Source: Streptomyces sp. RKAG293
Lineage (GTDB): Bacteria; Actinomycetota; Actinomycetes; Streptomycetales; Streptomycetaceae
Reading direction: 5' to 3'
Length of the DNA stretch: 64,000 nucleotides
NCBI RefSeq assembly: GCF_023701745.1
Contig: NZ_JAJOZB010000001.1
Span: 8,107,001 to 8,171,000, forward strand
A program made the position numbers and the translations under genes. The notes under the pieces are model-generated. The model did not search any database. It was not told the DNA's origin and saw nothing but the letters and a program-made list of their open reading frames with translations. Position 1 is the first letter of the stretch, and the number at the start of each line of letters is the position of its first letter. Shown piece by piece: positions 41,210 to 49,201 of the stretch.

Positions 41210-42872
41210 GGGGAACGTCCACGCGGGGCCCGGCCGGATTCTCCGGCCGGGCCCCACTGCCGTCCGCCGCGACGACTCCGCCGTCCGCGTCACCGGCGTC
41301 CGCCGTACCGCTCCCGCGCGGCAGCAGCGGAGCCAGCGCCACAGCGGCGAGGAACGCGCCGGCCGGGTACCAGAGGCTGTTGGCGGCCGAGTCCGCGAAG
41401 TTCCGCCGCAGTGCCTCGGTGGTGGCCGCGGCCACCACCGGGTCCGCGGCCCGGGAGGTGCGGCAGCTCGCCGGGATCCGGTACGGGTCGGCCGCGGCCG
41501 ACCGGTCGTGCACACAGGCCCGCAGCGCGTCGGCCGCGCCGGGGCCGGCGTCGGCGACCCGGTACTCCTGGGCCCGGGCGTGTGCGTCGCCGCCCGAAGC
41601 CACCTGGCCGAAGAAGACCAGACCGCTCAGCCCGATGCCGACCGCGGACGCGAAGTAGATCACCGCGTTCGCCACTCCGGAGCCGCCGCCCGCGTCCCGC
41701 TTCGGGACACCGGCGAGCACCAGGTCGACGAGGATCGGGACGACCAGCCCCAGCCCGCAGCCCAGCGCCGTCATACAGCCGAAGAGCCGCCAGAAGCTGA
41801 GCGCGTCATGCGAGATGACCTCACTCAGCACCGCGATGGAGGCCGCGACGAGGAGACACCCGGAGACCAGCAGGGCCCGCCCGATGCGCGGGGCGAGGGT
41901 GACGGCGAAGCCGCCGAGCAGGAACAGCCCGAGCACCCAGCCGGCGCCGGCCGCACCGGTCCGCAGCGGTGACCAGCCCAGCCCGATCTGGGTGTGCCAG
42001 ATGACGACCATCTGCTGGGCCAGCAGCGCCGTGTACACCAGCAGCAACAGCACGATGCCCGCGACGAAGGAGCGGCGGCGGAACAGCGCGACGGGCACCA
42101 GGGCCGCCTGCGGTCCGCGGCGCCGCTGGTGCCAGCCGAAGAGCAGACCGGCCGGCAGCGCGGCGGCCAGGGCCGCGAGCATCCACGGCGGCCAGCCCGC
42201 CGCCCGCCCCTGCTGCAGCGGATAGCTGACCAGCCCGGCCAGCAGCGCCACCAGCACGATGCCGGTGACGTCCAGCCGCAGCGGCCGGTCGGAGCGGGAC
42301 TCGGGCAGCAGCACCGCCGTGCCGGCCAGCACCAGGGCGCCGATCGGCACGTTCACCAGGAAGATCGCCCGCCAGCCCAGCCCCAGCAGATCGTCGGTGG
42401 CCATGATCCCGCCGAGGATCGGGCCGCTGAGCTGCGCCAGGTTCATCACGGTGCCGTAGGCCGCCAGCGCCAAGCCGCGGCGGGTGGCGGGGAAGAGGAT
42501 CTGGAGCACCGCGAGCACCTGGGGCACCATCAGCGCCCCGAAGCCGCCCTGGACGAACCGGGCGGCGATCAGCACCCCGGCCGTCGGCGCGAGCGCGCAG
42601 ACGACCGAGACGACGGTGAACCCGGCGACCCCGGTCATGAAGACCCGCTTGCGCCCGTAGATGTCGCCGAGCCGCCCTCCCGGGATCAGGAGGACGGCGA
42701 AGGCGAGCGCGTACGAGGCCATGAACCACTGCGCCGAGGCGTAGTCGCTGTGCAGATCACGCTGGATGGACGGGGCCGCGACGCTCACGATCCCCAGGTC
42801 CATCATGTCCATGAACGCGGCGAACAGGACGACCAGCAGGCAGGGCCAGGGGCGCCGGACGGTTTCCGTCAC
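41202..42872 (-). CDS. MFS drug exporter (DHA2-type, 14-TM)
   Basis: 556 residues from a GTG at 42872, 5 bp after the stop of the amidotransferase gene, so likely read by translational coupling. Motif A GGRLGDIYGRKRVF between helices 2 and 3, helix-5 region GPILGGIMATDDLLGLGWRAIFLVNVP (in part). About 14 hydrophobic segments; an extracytoplasmic Ala/Asp-rich loop between the last two helices, with a Cys-x-Cys-like spread (residues about 455-525), and an acidic Gly-rich C-terminus. Product efflux or self-resistance. Confidence 0.9.
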   Translation of the reverse strand: MTETVRRPWPCLLVVLFAAFMDMMDLGIVSVAAPSIQRDLHSDYASAQWFMASYALAFAVLLIPGGRLGDIYGRKRVFMTGVAGFTVVSVVCALAPTAGVLIAARFVQGGFGALMVPQVLAVLQILFPATRRGLALAAYGTVMNLAQLSGPILGGIMATDDLLGLGWRAIFLVNVPIGALVLAGTAVLLPESRSDRPLRLDVTGIVLVALLAGLVSYPLQQGRAAGWPPWMLAALAAALPAGLLFGWHQRRRGPQAALVPVALFRRRSFVAGIVLLLLVYTALLAQQMVVIWHTQIGLGWSPLRTGAAGAGWVLGLFLLGGFAVTLAPRIGRALLVSGCLLVAASIAVLSEVISHDALSFWRLFGCMTALGCGLGLVVPILVDLVLAGVPKRDAGGGSGVANAVIYFASAVGIGLSGLVFFGQVASGGDAHARAQEYRVADAGPGAADALRACVHDRSAAADPYRIPASCRTSRAADPVVAAATTEALRRNFADSAANSLWYPAGAFLAAVALAPLLPRGSGTADAGDADGGVVAADGSGARPENPAGPRVDVPLN

Positions 42873-42877
42873 GGCTG

Positions 42878-44737
42878 TCAGACGTCGATCTGTACGCCGT
42901 AGGTCCGCAGCCAGAAGTCGAAGCCGAGGGCCATCTCGATGTTCGACCGGCTGTGCCACTCGTGGGCGACACCTGACGGGTCCTTGATGGCCTGCCGGGC
43001 GGCGTCCACGTCCAGGTACGGCAGGACCGGCGAGTTCGAGTCGTCGAGCACGGCGCCGAACTCCCGGTGCAGGGCCTGGGTGTACGTCGGGTCCTGGGTG
43101 ACGGGGTACGGGCTCTTCGGACGCTCGATGACCGACTTGGGCAGCAGGTCACGGGTGGCCGCGCGCAGCAGGCTCTTCTCCCGCCCGTCGAAGATCTTGA
43201 ACTCCCACGGGGTGTTGTAGACGTACTCGACGAGCCGGTGGTCGCAGAACGGCACGCGGGTCTCCAGGCTGGAGGCCATCGCGAGGCGGTCGCCCCGGTC
43301 GAGCAGCATCGGCAGCCAGCGGGCCAGGTGCGCGTAGCTCAGCTCGCGCATCCGGTGCTCGCGGACGCTCTCGCCCTCCTGGTGCGGGGTCTCGGCCTGC
43401 GTCGTGCGGTAGTTGTCGGCGTAGTAGCCGTACATGTCGAGCTTGCCCAGCAGGCCGGCGGAGAACAGCCCGCGGCCCTGGCCGTTGCTGCTGCCCTGCT
43501 GGCGCTTCTCGGCGGCGACCCAGGGGAAGGTCTCCATGCCGACCAGTTCCTCGTCGTGCAGCCACTTGAAGCCGCCGAAGATCTCGTCGGCGGTCTCGCC
43601 GGTCAGCGCGACCGTGGAGTGCTCGCGGGTGGCCCGCAGCATCAGGTACAGCGAGGTGTCCATGTCGCCGAGCATCGTCGGCATGTCCTGCGCGATGATC
43701 GCCGCCTGCCGGGCCGCCGGGTCGATCAGGTCGGCGGTCCCGAGCACGATGTCGGTGTGGTCGGCGCCGACGTGCCGGGCGAGTTCCGCCGCGTACGGCG
43801 CGTCCGGGGTGTCGCGCTGGTCGTCCGGGGTGAAGTTCTCGCTGTAGCCGACGAAGGTGGCGGTGATGGTGCGCACCGCGTCGTCCCCGGCCTGGGCGCG
43901 GGCGATCGCGGCCAGCGCGGTGATGGCGCTGGAGTCGATGCCGCCGGACAGGGCGGTGCAGAGCGGGACGTCGGCCACCAGCTCGCGGGTGACGATCTCC
44001 TCCAGCATCGACCGGACGGTGGCGATGGTGGTGTCGAGGTCGTCGGTGTGCGGCTTCGCCTCCAGCGCCCAGTACCGGTGGAGCACGGCGCCACGGCGGC
44101 TGACCGTCAGGGTGTGGCCGGGCGGCAGTTCGCGCAGCTCCTTGAAGACGCTCTGCCCGGGCACCTTCGCCGTCGAGAACAGCTCGCGCAGCCCGTCGGC
44201 GTCCACGGTGGGGCGTACCAGCGGGTTGGCGAACAGCGCCTTGGGCTCGGAGCCGAACAGCAGGCCCTCGGGCAGTGTCTTGTAGAACAGCGGCTTGATG
44301 CCCATCCGGTCGCGGATCAGCACCAGTTCCTCGCGCCGCACGTCCCACACCGCGAAGGCGAACATGCCCTCCAGGTGGTTGGCGCAGCCGGTGCCCCACT
44401 CCACGTACGAACGCAGCACCACCTCGGTGTCGCTGCGGGTGCGGAAGCGGTGGCCGCGGCCCTCCAGCTCGGTGCGCAGCTGCTTGAAGTTGTAGACCTC
44501 GCCGGTGTAGGCGAGGACGGCGAGCTCCCGCCCGTCCTCCTCGGCCGACATCGGCTGTACGCCGCCGGCCAGGTCGATGATCGAGTTGCGGGTGTGTCCG
44601 AGCGCCGCGTTCGGCGCTATCCACACGCCCCGGGCGTCAGGACCGCGCTTCCCGAGCGTGTCGGTCATCGCGTCAACGGTCGGCCGCTCCTCGGTGAGGT
44701 CGCGCCCGAAATCCACCCAGCCGGCAATACCGCACAT
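42878..44737 (-). CDS. Asparagine-synthetase-like amidotransferase with intact glutaminase cysteine
   Basis: 619 residues; ATG 44737 is set by AAGGGAG 8 bp upstream and because it places Cys at position 2 (MCGIAGWVD), the required nucleophile after Met removal. A Thr replaces Asn in the usual NGE loop (YTGEVYN). The synthetase domain has SGGIDSS. Such enzymes (XanA-like) install the amide nitrogen on the polyketide carboxylate in lactam-containing pentangular compounds. Similar throughout to the paralog at 7296, which lacks the Cys. First gene of a leftward pair with the MFS exporter. Confidence 0.93.
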   Translation of the reverse strand: MCGIAGWVDFGRDLTEERPTVDAMTDTLGKRGPDARGVWIAPNAALGHTRNSIIDLAGGVQPMSAEEDGRELAVLAYTGEVYNFKQLRTELEGRGHRFRTRSDTEVVLRSYVEWGTGCANHLEGMFAFAVWDVRREELVLIRDRMGIKPLFYKTLPEGLLFGSEPKALFANPLVRPTVDADGLRELFSTAKVPGQSVFKELRELPPGHTLTVSRRGAVLHRYWALEAKPHTDDLDTTIATVRSMLEEIVTRELVADVPLCTALSGGIDSSAITALAAIARAQAGDDAVRTITATFVGYSENFTPDDQRDTPDAPYAAELARHVGADHTDIVLGTADLIDPAARQAAIIAQDMPTMLGDMDTSLYLMLRATREHSTVALTGETADEIFGGFKWLHDEELVGMETFPWVAAEKRQQGSSNGQGRGLFSAGLLGKLDMYGYYADNYRTTQAETPHQEGESVREHRMRELSYAHLARWLPMLLDRGDRLAMASSLETRVPFCDHRLVEYVYNTPWEFKIFDGREKSLLRAATRDLLPKSVIERPKSPYPVTQDPTYTQALHREFGAVLDDSNSPVLPYLDVDAARQAIKDPSGVAHEWHSRSNIEMALGFDFWLRTYGVQIDV

Positions 44738-44783
44738 GCGGAAACTCCCTTGCTCTTCTCGGTTTCGGGGCATCCCGGCAGCC

Positions 44784-44815
44784 ATCGTCTTCCGACTGCC
44801 TGGACGGGTGCTCAA
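44784..44815 (-). promoter_or_regulatory. Candidate SARP operator and promoter for the amidotransferase at 44737
   Basis: Minus strand: TTGAGCA-CCCG-TCCAGGC (44798-44815), 8 bp, then GACGAT (44784-44789). Exact spacing; 46 bp before the start codon. Confidence 0.58.
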
Positions 44816-44845
44816 GTCCGGCCGGAACCCGGCCGGGACAGGGGG

Positions 44846-45535
44846 TCAGAACGGCCACGACTCCAGCCGCCAGGCGGCGTCGACGAACGCCCACTCGTAC
44901 CGCACCGCGTGCCCGGCCCGGCGCACCAGTTCCCGGCGGTCCGCGGCGGAGGACTCGGCCGCGATCTCGTCGGCCAGGTCCAGGAACTCGTCGAGCATGC
45001 CCCGGTAGAAGTCCCCGGGGTGGGCCTTGCGGACCTCGGGCGCATACCGCGAGGCGGGGTCGTGGTGGTCCAGCAGCTCGTCCGTGACCAGCAGGTACAG
45101 CCACGCCGACGGGATCAGCGCGCCGATCCCGGCCGCGAGCGAGGCCGCGCAGGAGTCGCCCAGGAAGCTGGCGTAGCTCAGCGTCGCCGGGGCGGCCGGC
45201 GGCGGACCGGCGTCCGCCGCGTACGGCAGTCCCAGCCGCTCGGCGGTCTCGCCGAAGCTGGTCAGCCGCGCCGTGCAGTCCTCCAGCGACCCGGCCGCCA
45301 TCCGGCTCAGCAGCGCCGCCCGGCGGCTGTCCCGGGCCAGCGCCGCGCACCGCGCGTGCGCCCTGCCGTAGGAGGGGAGCAGATGACAGGAGTCCTGCAG
45401 GGTGAAGTGGACCAGCGCGGCCCCCGGCAGAGTGCCGTCCCGCAGACCCCGGTAGTAGGGGTGCTCACTGATCCGCCGGGCGCCGTCGGTGACGGTGCCG
45501 GTGAGTTCGGCCCTGACTGAGGTTCGCGTCGCCAT
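44846..45535 (-). CDS. TenA/thiaminase II-like protein with altered active site
   Basis: 229 residues from ATG 45535; no ribosome site, and a candidate -10 lies only about 7 bp upstream, so the mRNA may be leaderless. TenA-fold motifs: TLQDSCHLL (Asp48), LSYASFL (Tyr121), ALIPSAWLYLLV, and RYEWAFVDAAWRLESW (Glu214). By alignment with B. subtilis TenA from memory, the nucleophile Cys in LPCYW is replaced by Ser143. It is therefore unlikely to be a thiaminase. TenA-like folds also host other pyrimidine hydrolases and non-heme di-iron oxidases. Role in this cluster unknown. Confidence 0.8.
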   Translation of the reverse strand: MATRTSVRAELTGTVTDGARRISEHPYYRGLRDGTLPGAALVHFTLQDSCHLLPSYGRAHARCAALARDSRRAALLSRMAAGSLEDCTARLTSFGETAERLGLPYAADAGPPPAAPATLSYASFLGDSCAASLAAGIGALIPSAWLYLLVTDELLDHHDPASRYAPEVRKAHPGDFYRGMLDEFLDLADEIAAESSAADRRELVRRAGHAVRYEWAFVDAAWRLESWPF

Positions 45536-45541
45536 GAGGGC

Positions 45542-45573
45542 AGCCTGCGCACCCCGGCTCAATCGCCGCTCGA
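45542..45573 (-). promoter_or_regulatory. Candidate SARP operator and promoter for the TenA-like gene
   Basis: Minus strand: TCGAGCG-GCGA-TTGAGCC (45556-45573), 8 bp, then CAGGCT (45542-45547). It shares the palindromic TCGA core with the opposite-strand site at 45559-45590, so one SARP-bound region may drive both directions. Confidence 0.5.
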
Positions 45574-45590
45574 GCGGCTCACGGGGCCAT
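45559..45590 (+). promoter_or_regulatory. Candidate SARP operator and promoter for the glycosyltransferase
   Basis: TCAATCG-CCGC-TCGAGCG (starts 45559 and 45570), 8 bp, then GGCCAT at 45585-45590. Confidence 0.45.
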
Positions 45591-45676
45591 GGCGACAAGG
45601 TGTGCGACAGCGCGCGCCGGTGCGGGCGCCGGCCGTCCGTCACGAGTCATATATCGGTGAAGGGTTGGGACGAGAC

Positions 45677-46837
45677 ATGCGGGTGCTGTTCACCACCTGG
45701 GCCTGGCCGTCACATCTGTACGCACTCGTACCGATGGCGTGGGCCTTCCGCTCGGCGGGCCACGAAGTGCTGGTGGCGACCCAGCCGGGGCTGCGCGAGG
45801 AAGTACTGCGGACCGGGCTGCAGGGAACCGCCGTGGGGTACGACGTCGACGGAGTGGGGATGGTGCGCGGCTACATCCTCCCGTCCGAGACCGACGGTCC
45901 GCCGGTCAGCAGCGCGCCGCACGCCGCGCGCGGCCCGCGGGCGCTGCAGATGTTCCTCGCGCACGCCGAGTCGATGACCGAGGACCTGGTCGGGCTCGCC
46001 AAGGAATGGCGCCCCGACCTGGTGGTCTTCGAGCCGACGGCGCTGGCCGGACCGATCGCCGCGGCCTCCGTCGGCGTACCGGCCGTCCGGCTGCTGTACG
46101 GCACCGACCTGATGCTGCGCGCCCAGCAGATGCTGCCGGACGCCATCGCGCCGCTCGCCGCCCGCTTCGGGGTGGCCGGGCCCGACCCGTTCGGCGCCGT
46201 CACCGTCGACCCGACGCCGGCCGGGCTCCAGGTGCCGGGGGAGTACCGCCGGCTGCCGCTGCGCTACGTGCCGTTCAACGGCCCCGGCGAGCGGCCGGAA
46301 CCGCTGCCGGAGCGCCGGGACCGGCCGCGGGTGCTGGTGACCTGGGGCCACACGATGGCCAAGCTGGACCCCCGGCGGTTCCTGGCCGGCGAGGTGGCCC
46401 GGGCGATCGCCGGCCTGGACGTGGAAGTGGTCCTCGCGGTCGCGGGGGAGCAGCGGACGCTGCTCGGCCCGCTGGCACCCGGCGTCCGCATCGAGGTCGA
46501 CGCACCGCTGCACCAACTGCTCCCGGAGTGCGACCTGGTGGTCGCTCACGGCGGCGCCGGCACCGTCCTCACCTCGCTGCTGCACGGTGTGCCGATGCTG
46601 CTGATCCCACAACTGCCCGACCACGCGGGACACGCCGCGCGGGTCCTGGCGGCCGGCGCGGGAGAGGTGCTCACCCGGGACGAGGCGACCGCGGAGCGGA
46701 TCAGGGCCGAGGTGAGCCGGCTGGTCGCCGACGGACCCGAGCGGGCCGCGGCCGCCGCGCTGCGCACGGAGATGCTCGCGCAGCCCACCCCCAGCGAGGT
46801 GGCCGCGGAACTGGAGACGCTGGCCGCCGGGAGCTGA
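45677..46837 (+). CDS. GT1-family (UGT-like) glycosyltransferase
   Basis: 386 residues from ATG 45677. GT-B fold with an N-terminal acceptor half starting FTTWAWPSHLYALVPMAWAFRSAGH and the C-terminal nucleotide-sugar motif HGGAGTVLTSLLHGVPMLLIPQLPDHAGHA (both in part), as in EryCIII and UrdGT-type transferases. No deoxysugar biosynthesis gene is visible in the window, so either the donor comes from primary metabolism, the genes lie outside, or the enzyme glycosylates the product for temporary self-protection. Transcribed with the P450 downstream possibly by its own promoter. Confidence 0.9.
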   Translation: MRVLFTTWAWPSHLYALVPMAWAFRSAGHEVLVATQPGLREEVLRTGLQGTAVGYDVDGVGMVRGYILPSETDGPPVSSAPHAARGPRALQMFLAHAESMTEDLVGLAKEWRPDLVVFEPTALAGPIAAASVGVPAVRLLYGTDLMLRAQQMLPDAIAPLAARFGVAGPDPFGAVTVDPTPAGLQVPGEYRRLPLRYVPFNGPGERPEPLPERRDRPRVLVTWGHTMAKLDPRRFLAGEVARAIAGLDVEVVLAVAGEQRTLLGPLAPGVRIEVDAPLHQLLPECDLVVAHGGAGTVLTSLLHGVPMLLIPQLPDHAGHAARVLAAGAGEVLTRDEATAERIRAEVSRLVADGPERAAAAALRTEMLAQPTPSEVAAELETLAAGS

Positions 46838-46849
46838 ACCTGTCGTCGT

Positions 46850-46881
46850 TCGAGCCGTTGTCGAGGGCGTCCCGCCAGCGT
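46850..46881 (+). promoter_or_regulatory. Candidate SARP operator and promoter for the P450 at 46918 (best match)
   Basis: TCGAGCC-GTTG-TCGAGGG (starts 46850 and 46861), 8 bp, then CAGCGT at 46876-46881; start codon 37 bp on. Both heptamers match the SARP consensus almost fully. Confidence 0.65.
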
Positions 46882-46917
46882 GGGGCCCCCGACGCGACCG
46901 GGAAGAGGTCCTGCGAG

Positions 46918-48117
46918 ATGCCCACACCGACCGAACCTGTGGCCTTCCCCTTCAGCGACCCGGCGGGCCTGGACGTGGAGCCGGAACTCGGCCGGCTGCG
47001 CGCCGGCGCCGGCCTCTGCCCGGTCCAGCTGCCCTACGGCGGCCCCGGGTATCTGGCGGTGCGCCACCAGGACGTCAAGACCCTGCTGTCCGACCGGCGG
47101 TTCAGCCGGGCCGCCTCCGTGGGGCCCGACGAACCCCGGCTGCTGCCGATCGTGCAGCGCGCCAATCTGCTGATCGCCTCGGACGGCCCGGTGCACGACC
47201 GGCTGCGCCGGCTGCTCGCGGCGGCCTTCACCGTCCGGGGCGTGGAACGGCTCCGGCCGCGCGCCCGGGAGATCATCTCGGACCTGCTGGACACCGTCGG
47301 GAAGCAGGACGGCCCCGCCGACCTGATGGAGCTGTTCGCGCTGCCGGTGCCGATCCTGATGATCTGTGAGCTGCTCGGCGTGCCCGAGCCCGACCGCGCC
47401 CGGTTCCGGGCGCTCGCCGAGTCCTTCCTCGCCGCCAAGCTGCACCAGCTGACGGCCGAGCAGATCGGGGCGGCGGGGCAGGAGCTGCGGCGCTATCTGA
47501 CGGATCTGGTGGCCGGCCGGCACGACGAGCCCAGCGACGACCTCCTCGGATCGCTGGTCGCCGAGGGCGATCTGAGCGACGAGGAACTGGTCGGGATCGC
47601 GGTCACCATCCTGATCGCCGGCCACGAGGTGCTCGCCGACCAGCTCGCCAACTTCACCTACTTCCTGCTGACCCACCCCGGCCACCACCGGCAGCTGCTG
47701 GACGACCCGGAGCTGATCCCCGCCGCGGTCGAGGAGATGCTGCGCTACACGCCGCTGGGCGTGAGCACCGGCTCCCCGCGGCGGGCGACCGAGGACGTCG
47801 AACTCGGCGGCACCCTGGTGCGGTCGGGGGAGTACGTGCTGCCCGTCATGACCGCCGCCAACCGGGACGACACGGTGTTCGCCGCGGCCGACGTGGTCGA
47901 CTTCGAGCGTCCGCACAACCAGCACCTCGGCTTCGGCTTCGGCGTGCACCGCTGCCTCGGCTCCGCGCTCGCCCGGCTGGAGCTGCAGGAGGCCATGCAG
48001 GCGCTGCTGAGCCGTTTTCCCGGGCTGCGGCTGGCGGTCCCGCCCGAGGAGCTCACCTGGTGCACGGGCGGCCTGGTGCGCGGCCCGCACACCCTGCCCG
48101 TCACCTGGGACGCCTGA
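46918..48117 (+). CDS. Cytochrome P450 monooxygenase with altered I-helix
   Basis: 399 residues. Heme motif FGFGVHRCLG with Cys346, K-helix EEMLR. The I-helix reads AGHEVL (234-239): Glu237 is kept, but the conserved Thr after it is Val238. Loss of that Thr usually weakens O2 protonation and can accompany unusual P450 chemistry. No ferredoxin gene adjoins, so it may share the one at 40967. A hydroxylation, ring coupling or methylenedioxy formation step is possible. Followed by three 15-bp direct repeats and an SDR gene. Confidence 0.9.
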   Translation: MPTPTEPVAFPFSDPAGLDVEPELGRLRAGAGLCPVQLPYGGPGYLAVRHQDVKTLLSDRRFSRAASVGPDEPRLLPIVQRANLLIASDGPVHDRLRRLLAAAFTVRGVERLRPRAREIISDLLDTVGKQDGPADLMELFALPVPILMICELLGVPEPDRARFRALAESFLAAKLHQLTAEQIGAAGQELRRYLTDLVAGRHDEPSDDLLGSLVAEGDLSDEELVGIAVTILIAGHEVLADQLANFTYFLLTHPGHHRQLLDDPELIPAAVEEMLRYTPLGVSTGSPRRATEDVELGGTLVRSGEYVLPVMTAANRDDTVFAAADVVDFERPHNQHLGFGFGVHRCLGSALARLELQEAMQALLSRFPGLRLAVPPEELTWCTGGLVRGPHTLPVTWDA

Positions 48118-48119
48118 CC

Positions 48120-48164
48120 ACCTGAACATCTGAGACCTGAACACCTGAGACCTGAAGACCTGTG
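48120..48164. repeat. Three tandem 15-bp direct repeats
   Basis: Copies at 48120-48134, 48135-48149 and 48150-48164 (consensus ACCTGAACACCTGAG, 1-3 mismatches), starting 3 bp after the P450 stop and ending 71 bp before the SDR start. A 12-bp palindrome (48176-48187) follows. Not a SARP spacing. Confidence 0.85.
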
Positions 48165-48235
48165 CGTCCGCGCCGCCGGACGTCCGGAAAGACCGAACGT
48201 CCGTACGCCTGAATTCCTATGTGTGAGGAGTCGTC

Positions 48236-49003
48236 ATGGATCTGCAGCTGAAGGGAAAGCGGGCCGTCGTCACCGGTGCCAGCCGGGGCATCGGTCTCGC
48301 CATCGTCCGCGCCCTGGCCGCCGAGGGCGTGGAGGTGCTCGGAGGCGCGCGGACCATCGGACCGGCGCTGTCCGAGGCCGCCGCGCACACCCTGGAGGTC
48401 GACCTGACCACCACGGACGGTCCGGCCCGGCTGGTCGGGCACGCGGTGGAGACGTTCGGCGGCCTGGACATCCTGGTGAACAACGTCGGCGGCCGAACCG
48501 TGTCGGCGCAGGGCTTCCTGGACCTGGACGACGAGGGCTGGGCCAAGGGGTTCGACCTGAACTTCTTCAGCGCCATCCGGACCATCCGCGCCGCCCTGCC
48601 CAGCCTGATCGAGTCCAGGGGCGCGATCGTCAACATCGGGTCGGTCAACGGCCGGCTCGCCGCGCCGCGCCTGGTGGAGTACTCGGCCGCCAAGGCGGCG
48701 CTGACCAACCTCACCAAGTCCCTGTCGGAGGAGTTCGGACCGCAGGGCGTACGGGTCAACACCGTGTCCCCCGGGCCGGTCCGCACCGACACCTGGGACA
48801 GCCCGGAGCGCGCCAAGCGGATGGGGATGGCCACGGCCGAGGAGCTGGTGGCCGCGGTGCCGAAGTGGATGGGACTCACCACCGGGAAGATCATCGAGCC
48901 GGAGGAGGTGGCCGCGATCGTCGCCCTGCTGGCCTCGGACCGGCTGCCCGGCGCCACCGGCGGTGACTGGCTGATCGACGCGGGCATGCTCAAGTCCGTC
49001 TGA
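48236..49003 (+). CDS. SDR-family oxidoreductase
   Basis: 255 residues, GAGGAG before the ATG. Rossmann TGASRGIGLA, NNVGG, Ser in NIGSVNGRLA, Tyr/Lys in EYSAAKAAL; the C-terminus GATGGDWLIDAGM replaces the usual SGATLxVDGG. Close to the SDR at 51946 in its start (MDLQLKGKRAVVTGA versus VDLGLRDKRVLITGA). Likely a ketoreductase acting on the polyketide. Separated from the P450 by the triple repeat region. Confidence 0.9.
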   Translation: MDLQLKGKRAVVTGASRGIGLAIVRALAAEGVEVLGGARTIGPALSEAAAHTLEVDLTTTDGPARLVGHAVETFGGLDILVNNVGGRTVSAQGFLDLDDEGWAKGFDLNFFSAIRTIRAALPSLIESRGAIVNIGSVNGRLAAPRLVEYSAAKAALTNLTKSLSEEFGPQGVRVNTVSPGPVRTDTWDSPERAKRMGMATAEELVAAVPKWMGLTTGKIIEPEEVAAIVALLASDRLPGATGGDWLIDAGMLKSV

Positions 49004-49138
49004 TCCGCCCGCTTACTCTCCCGGTCACTTCCGATCCCTCCCGGATCAATTCCGGACCCCTCCCGATCCTCGCCATTCCACAGACAAACGTGATCGAGGC
49101 GCTCGCCGCCCTGGGCGGGCGGACTGCGCGCGGCACGG

Positions 49139-49181
49139 TCAAGCGCCGCTCAAGGCCTGCTCCAAGGCGTGCGATCACCAT
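49139..49181 (+). promoter_or_regulatory. Candidate triple SARP operator and promoter for the N-hydroxylase operon
   Basis: Three heptamers 11 bp apart: TCAAGCG (49139), TCAAGGC (49150), TCCAAGG (49161); 8 bp after the third comes CACCAT at 49176-49181. Start codon 20 bp on. Links the N-hydroxylase to the same control as the hydrazine cassette. Confidence 0.58.
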
Positions 49182-49201
49182 CGGTCGTGATGGGAGATGC
49201 C

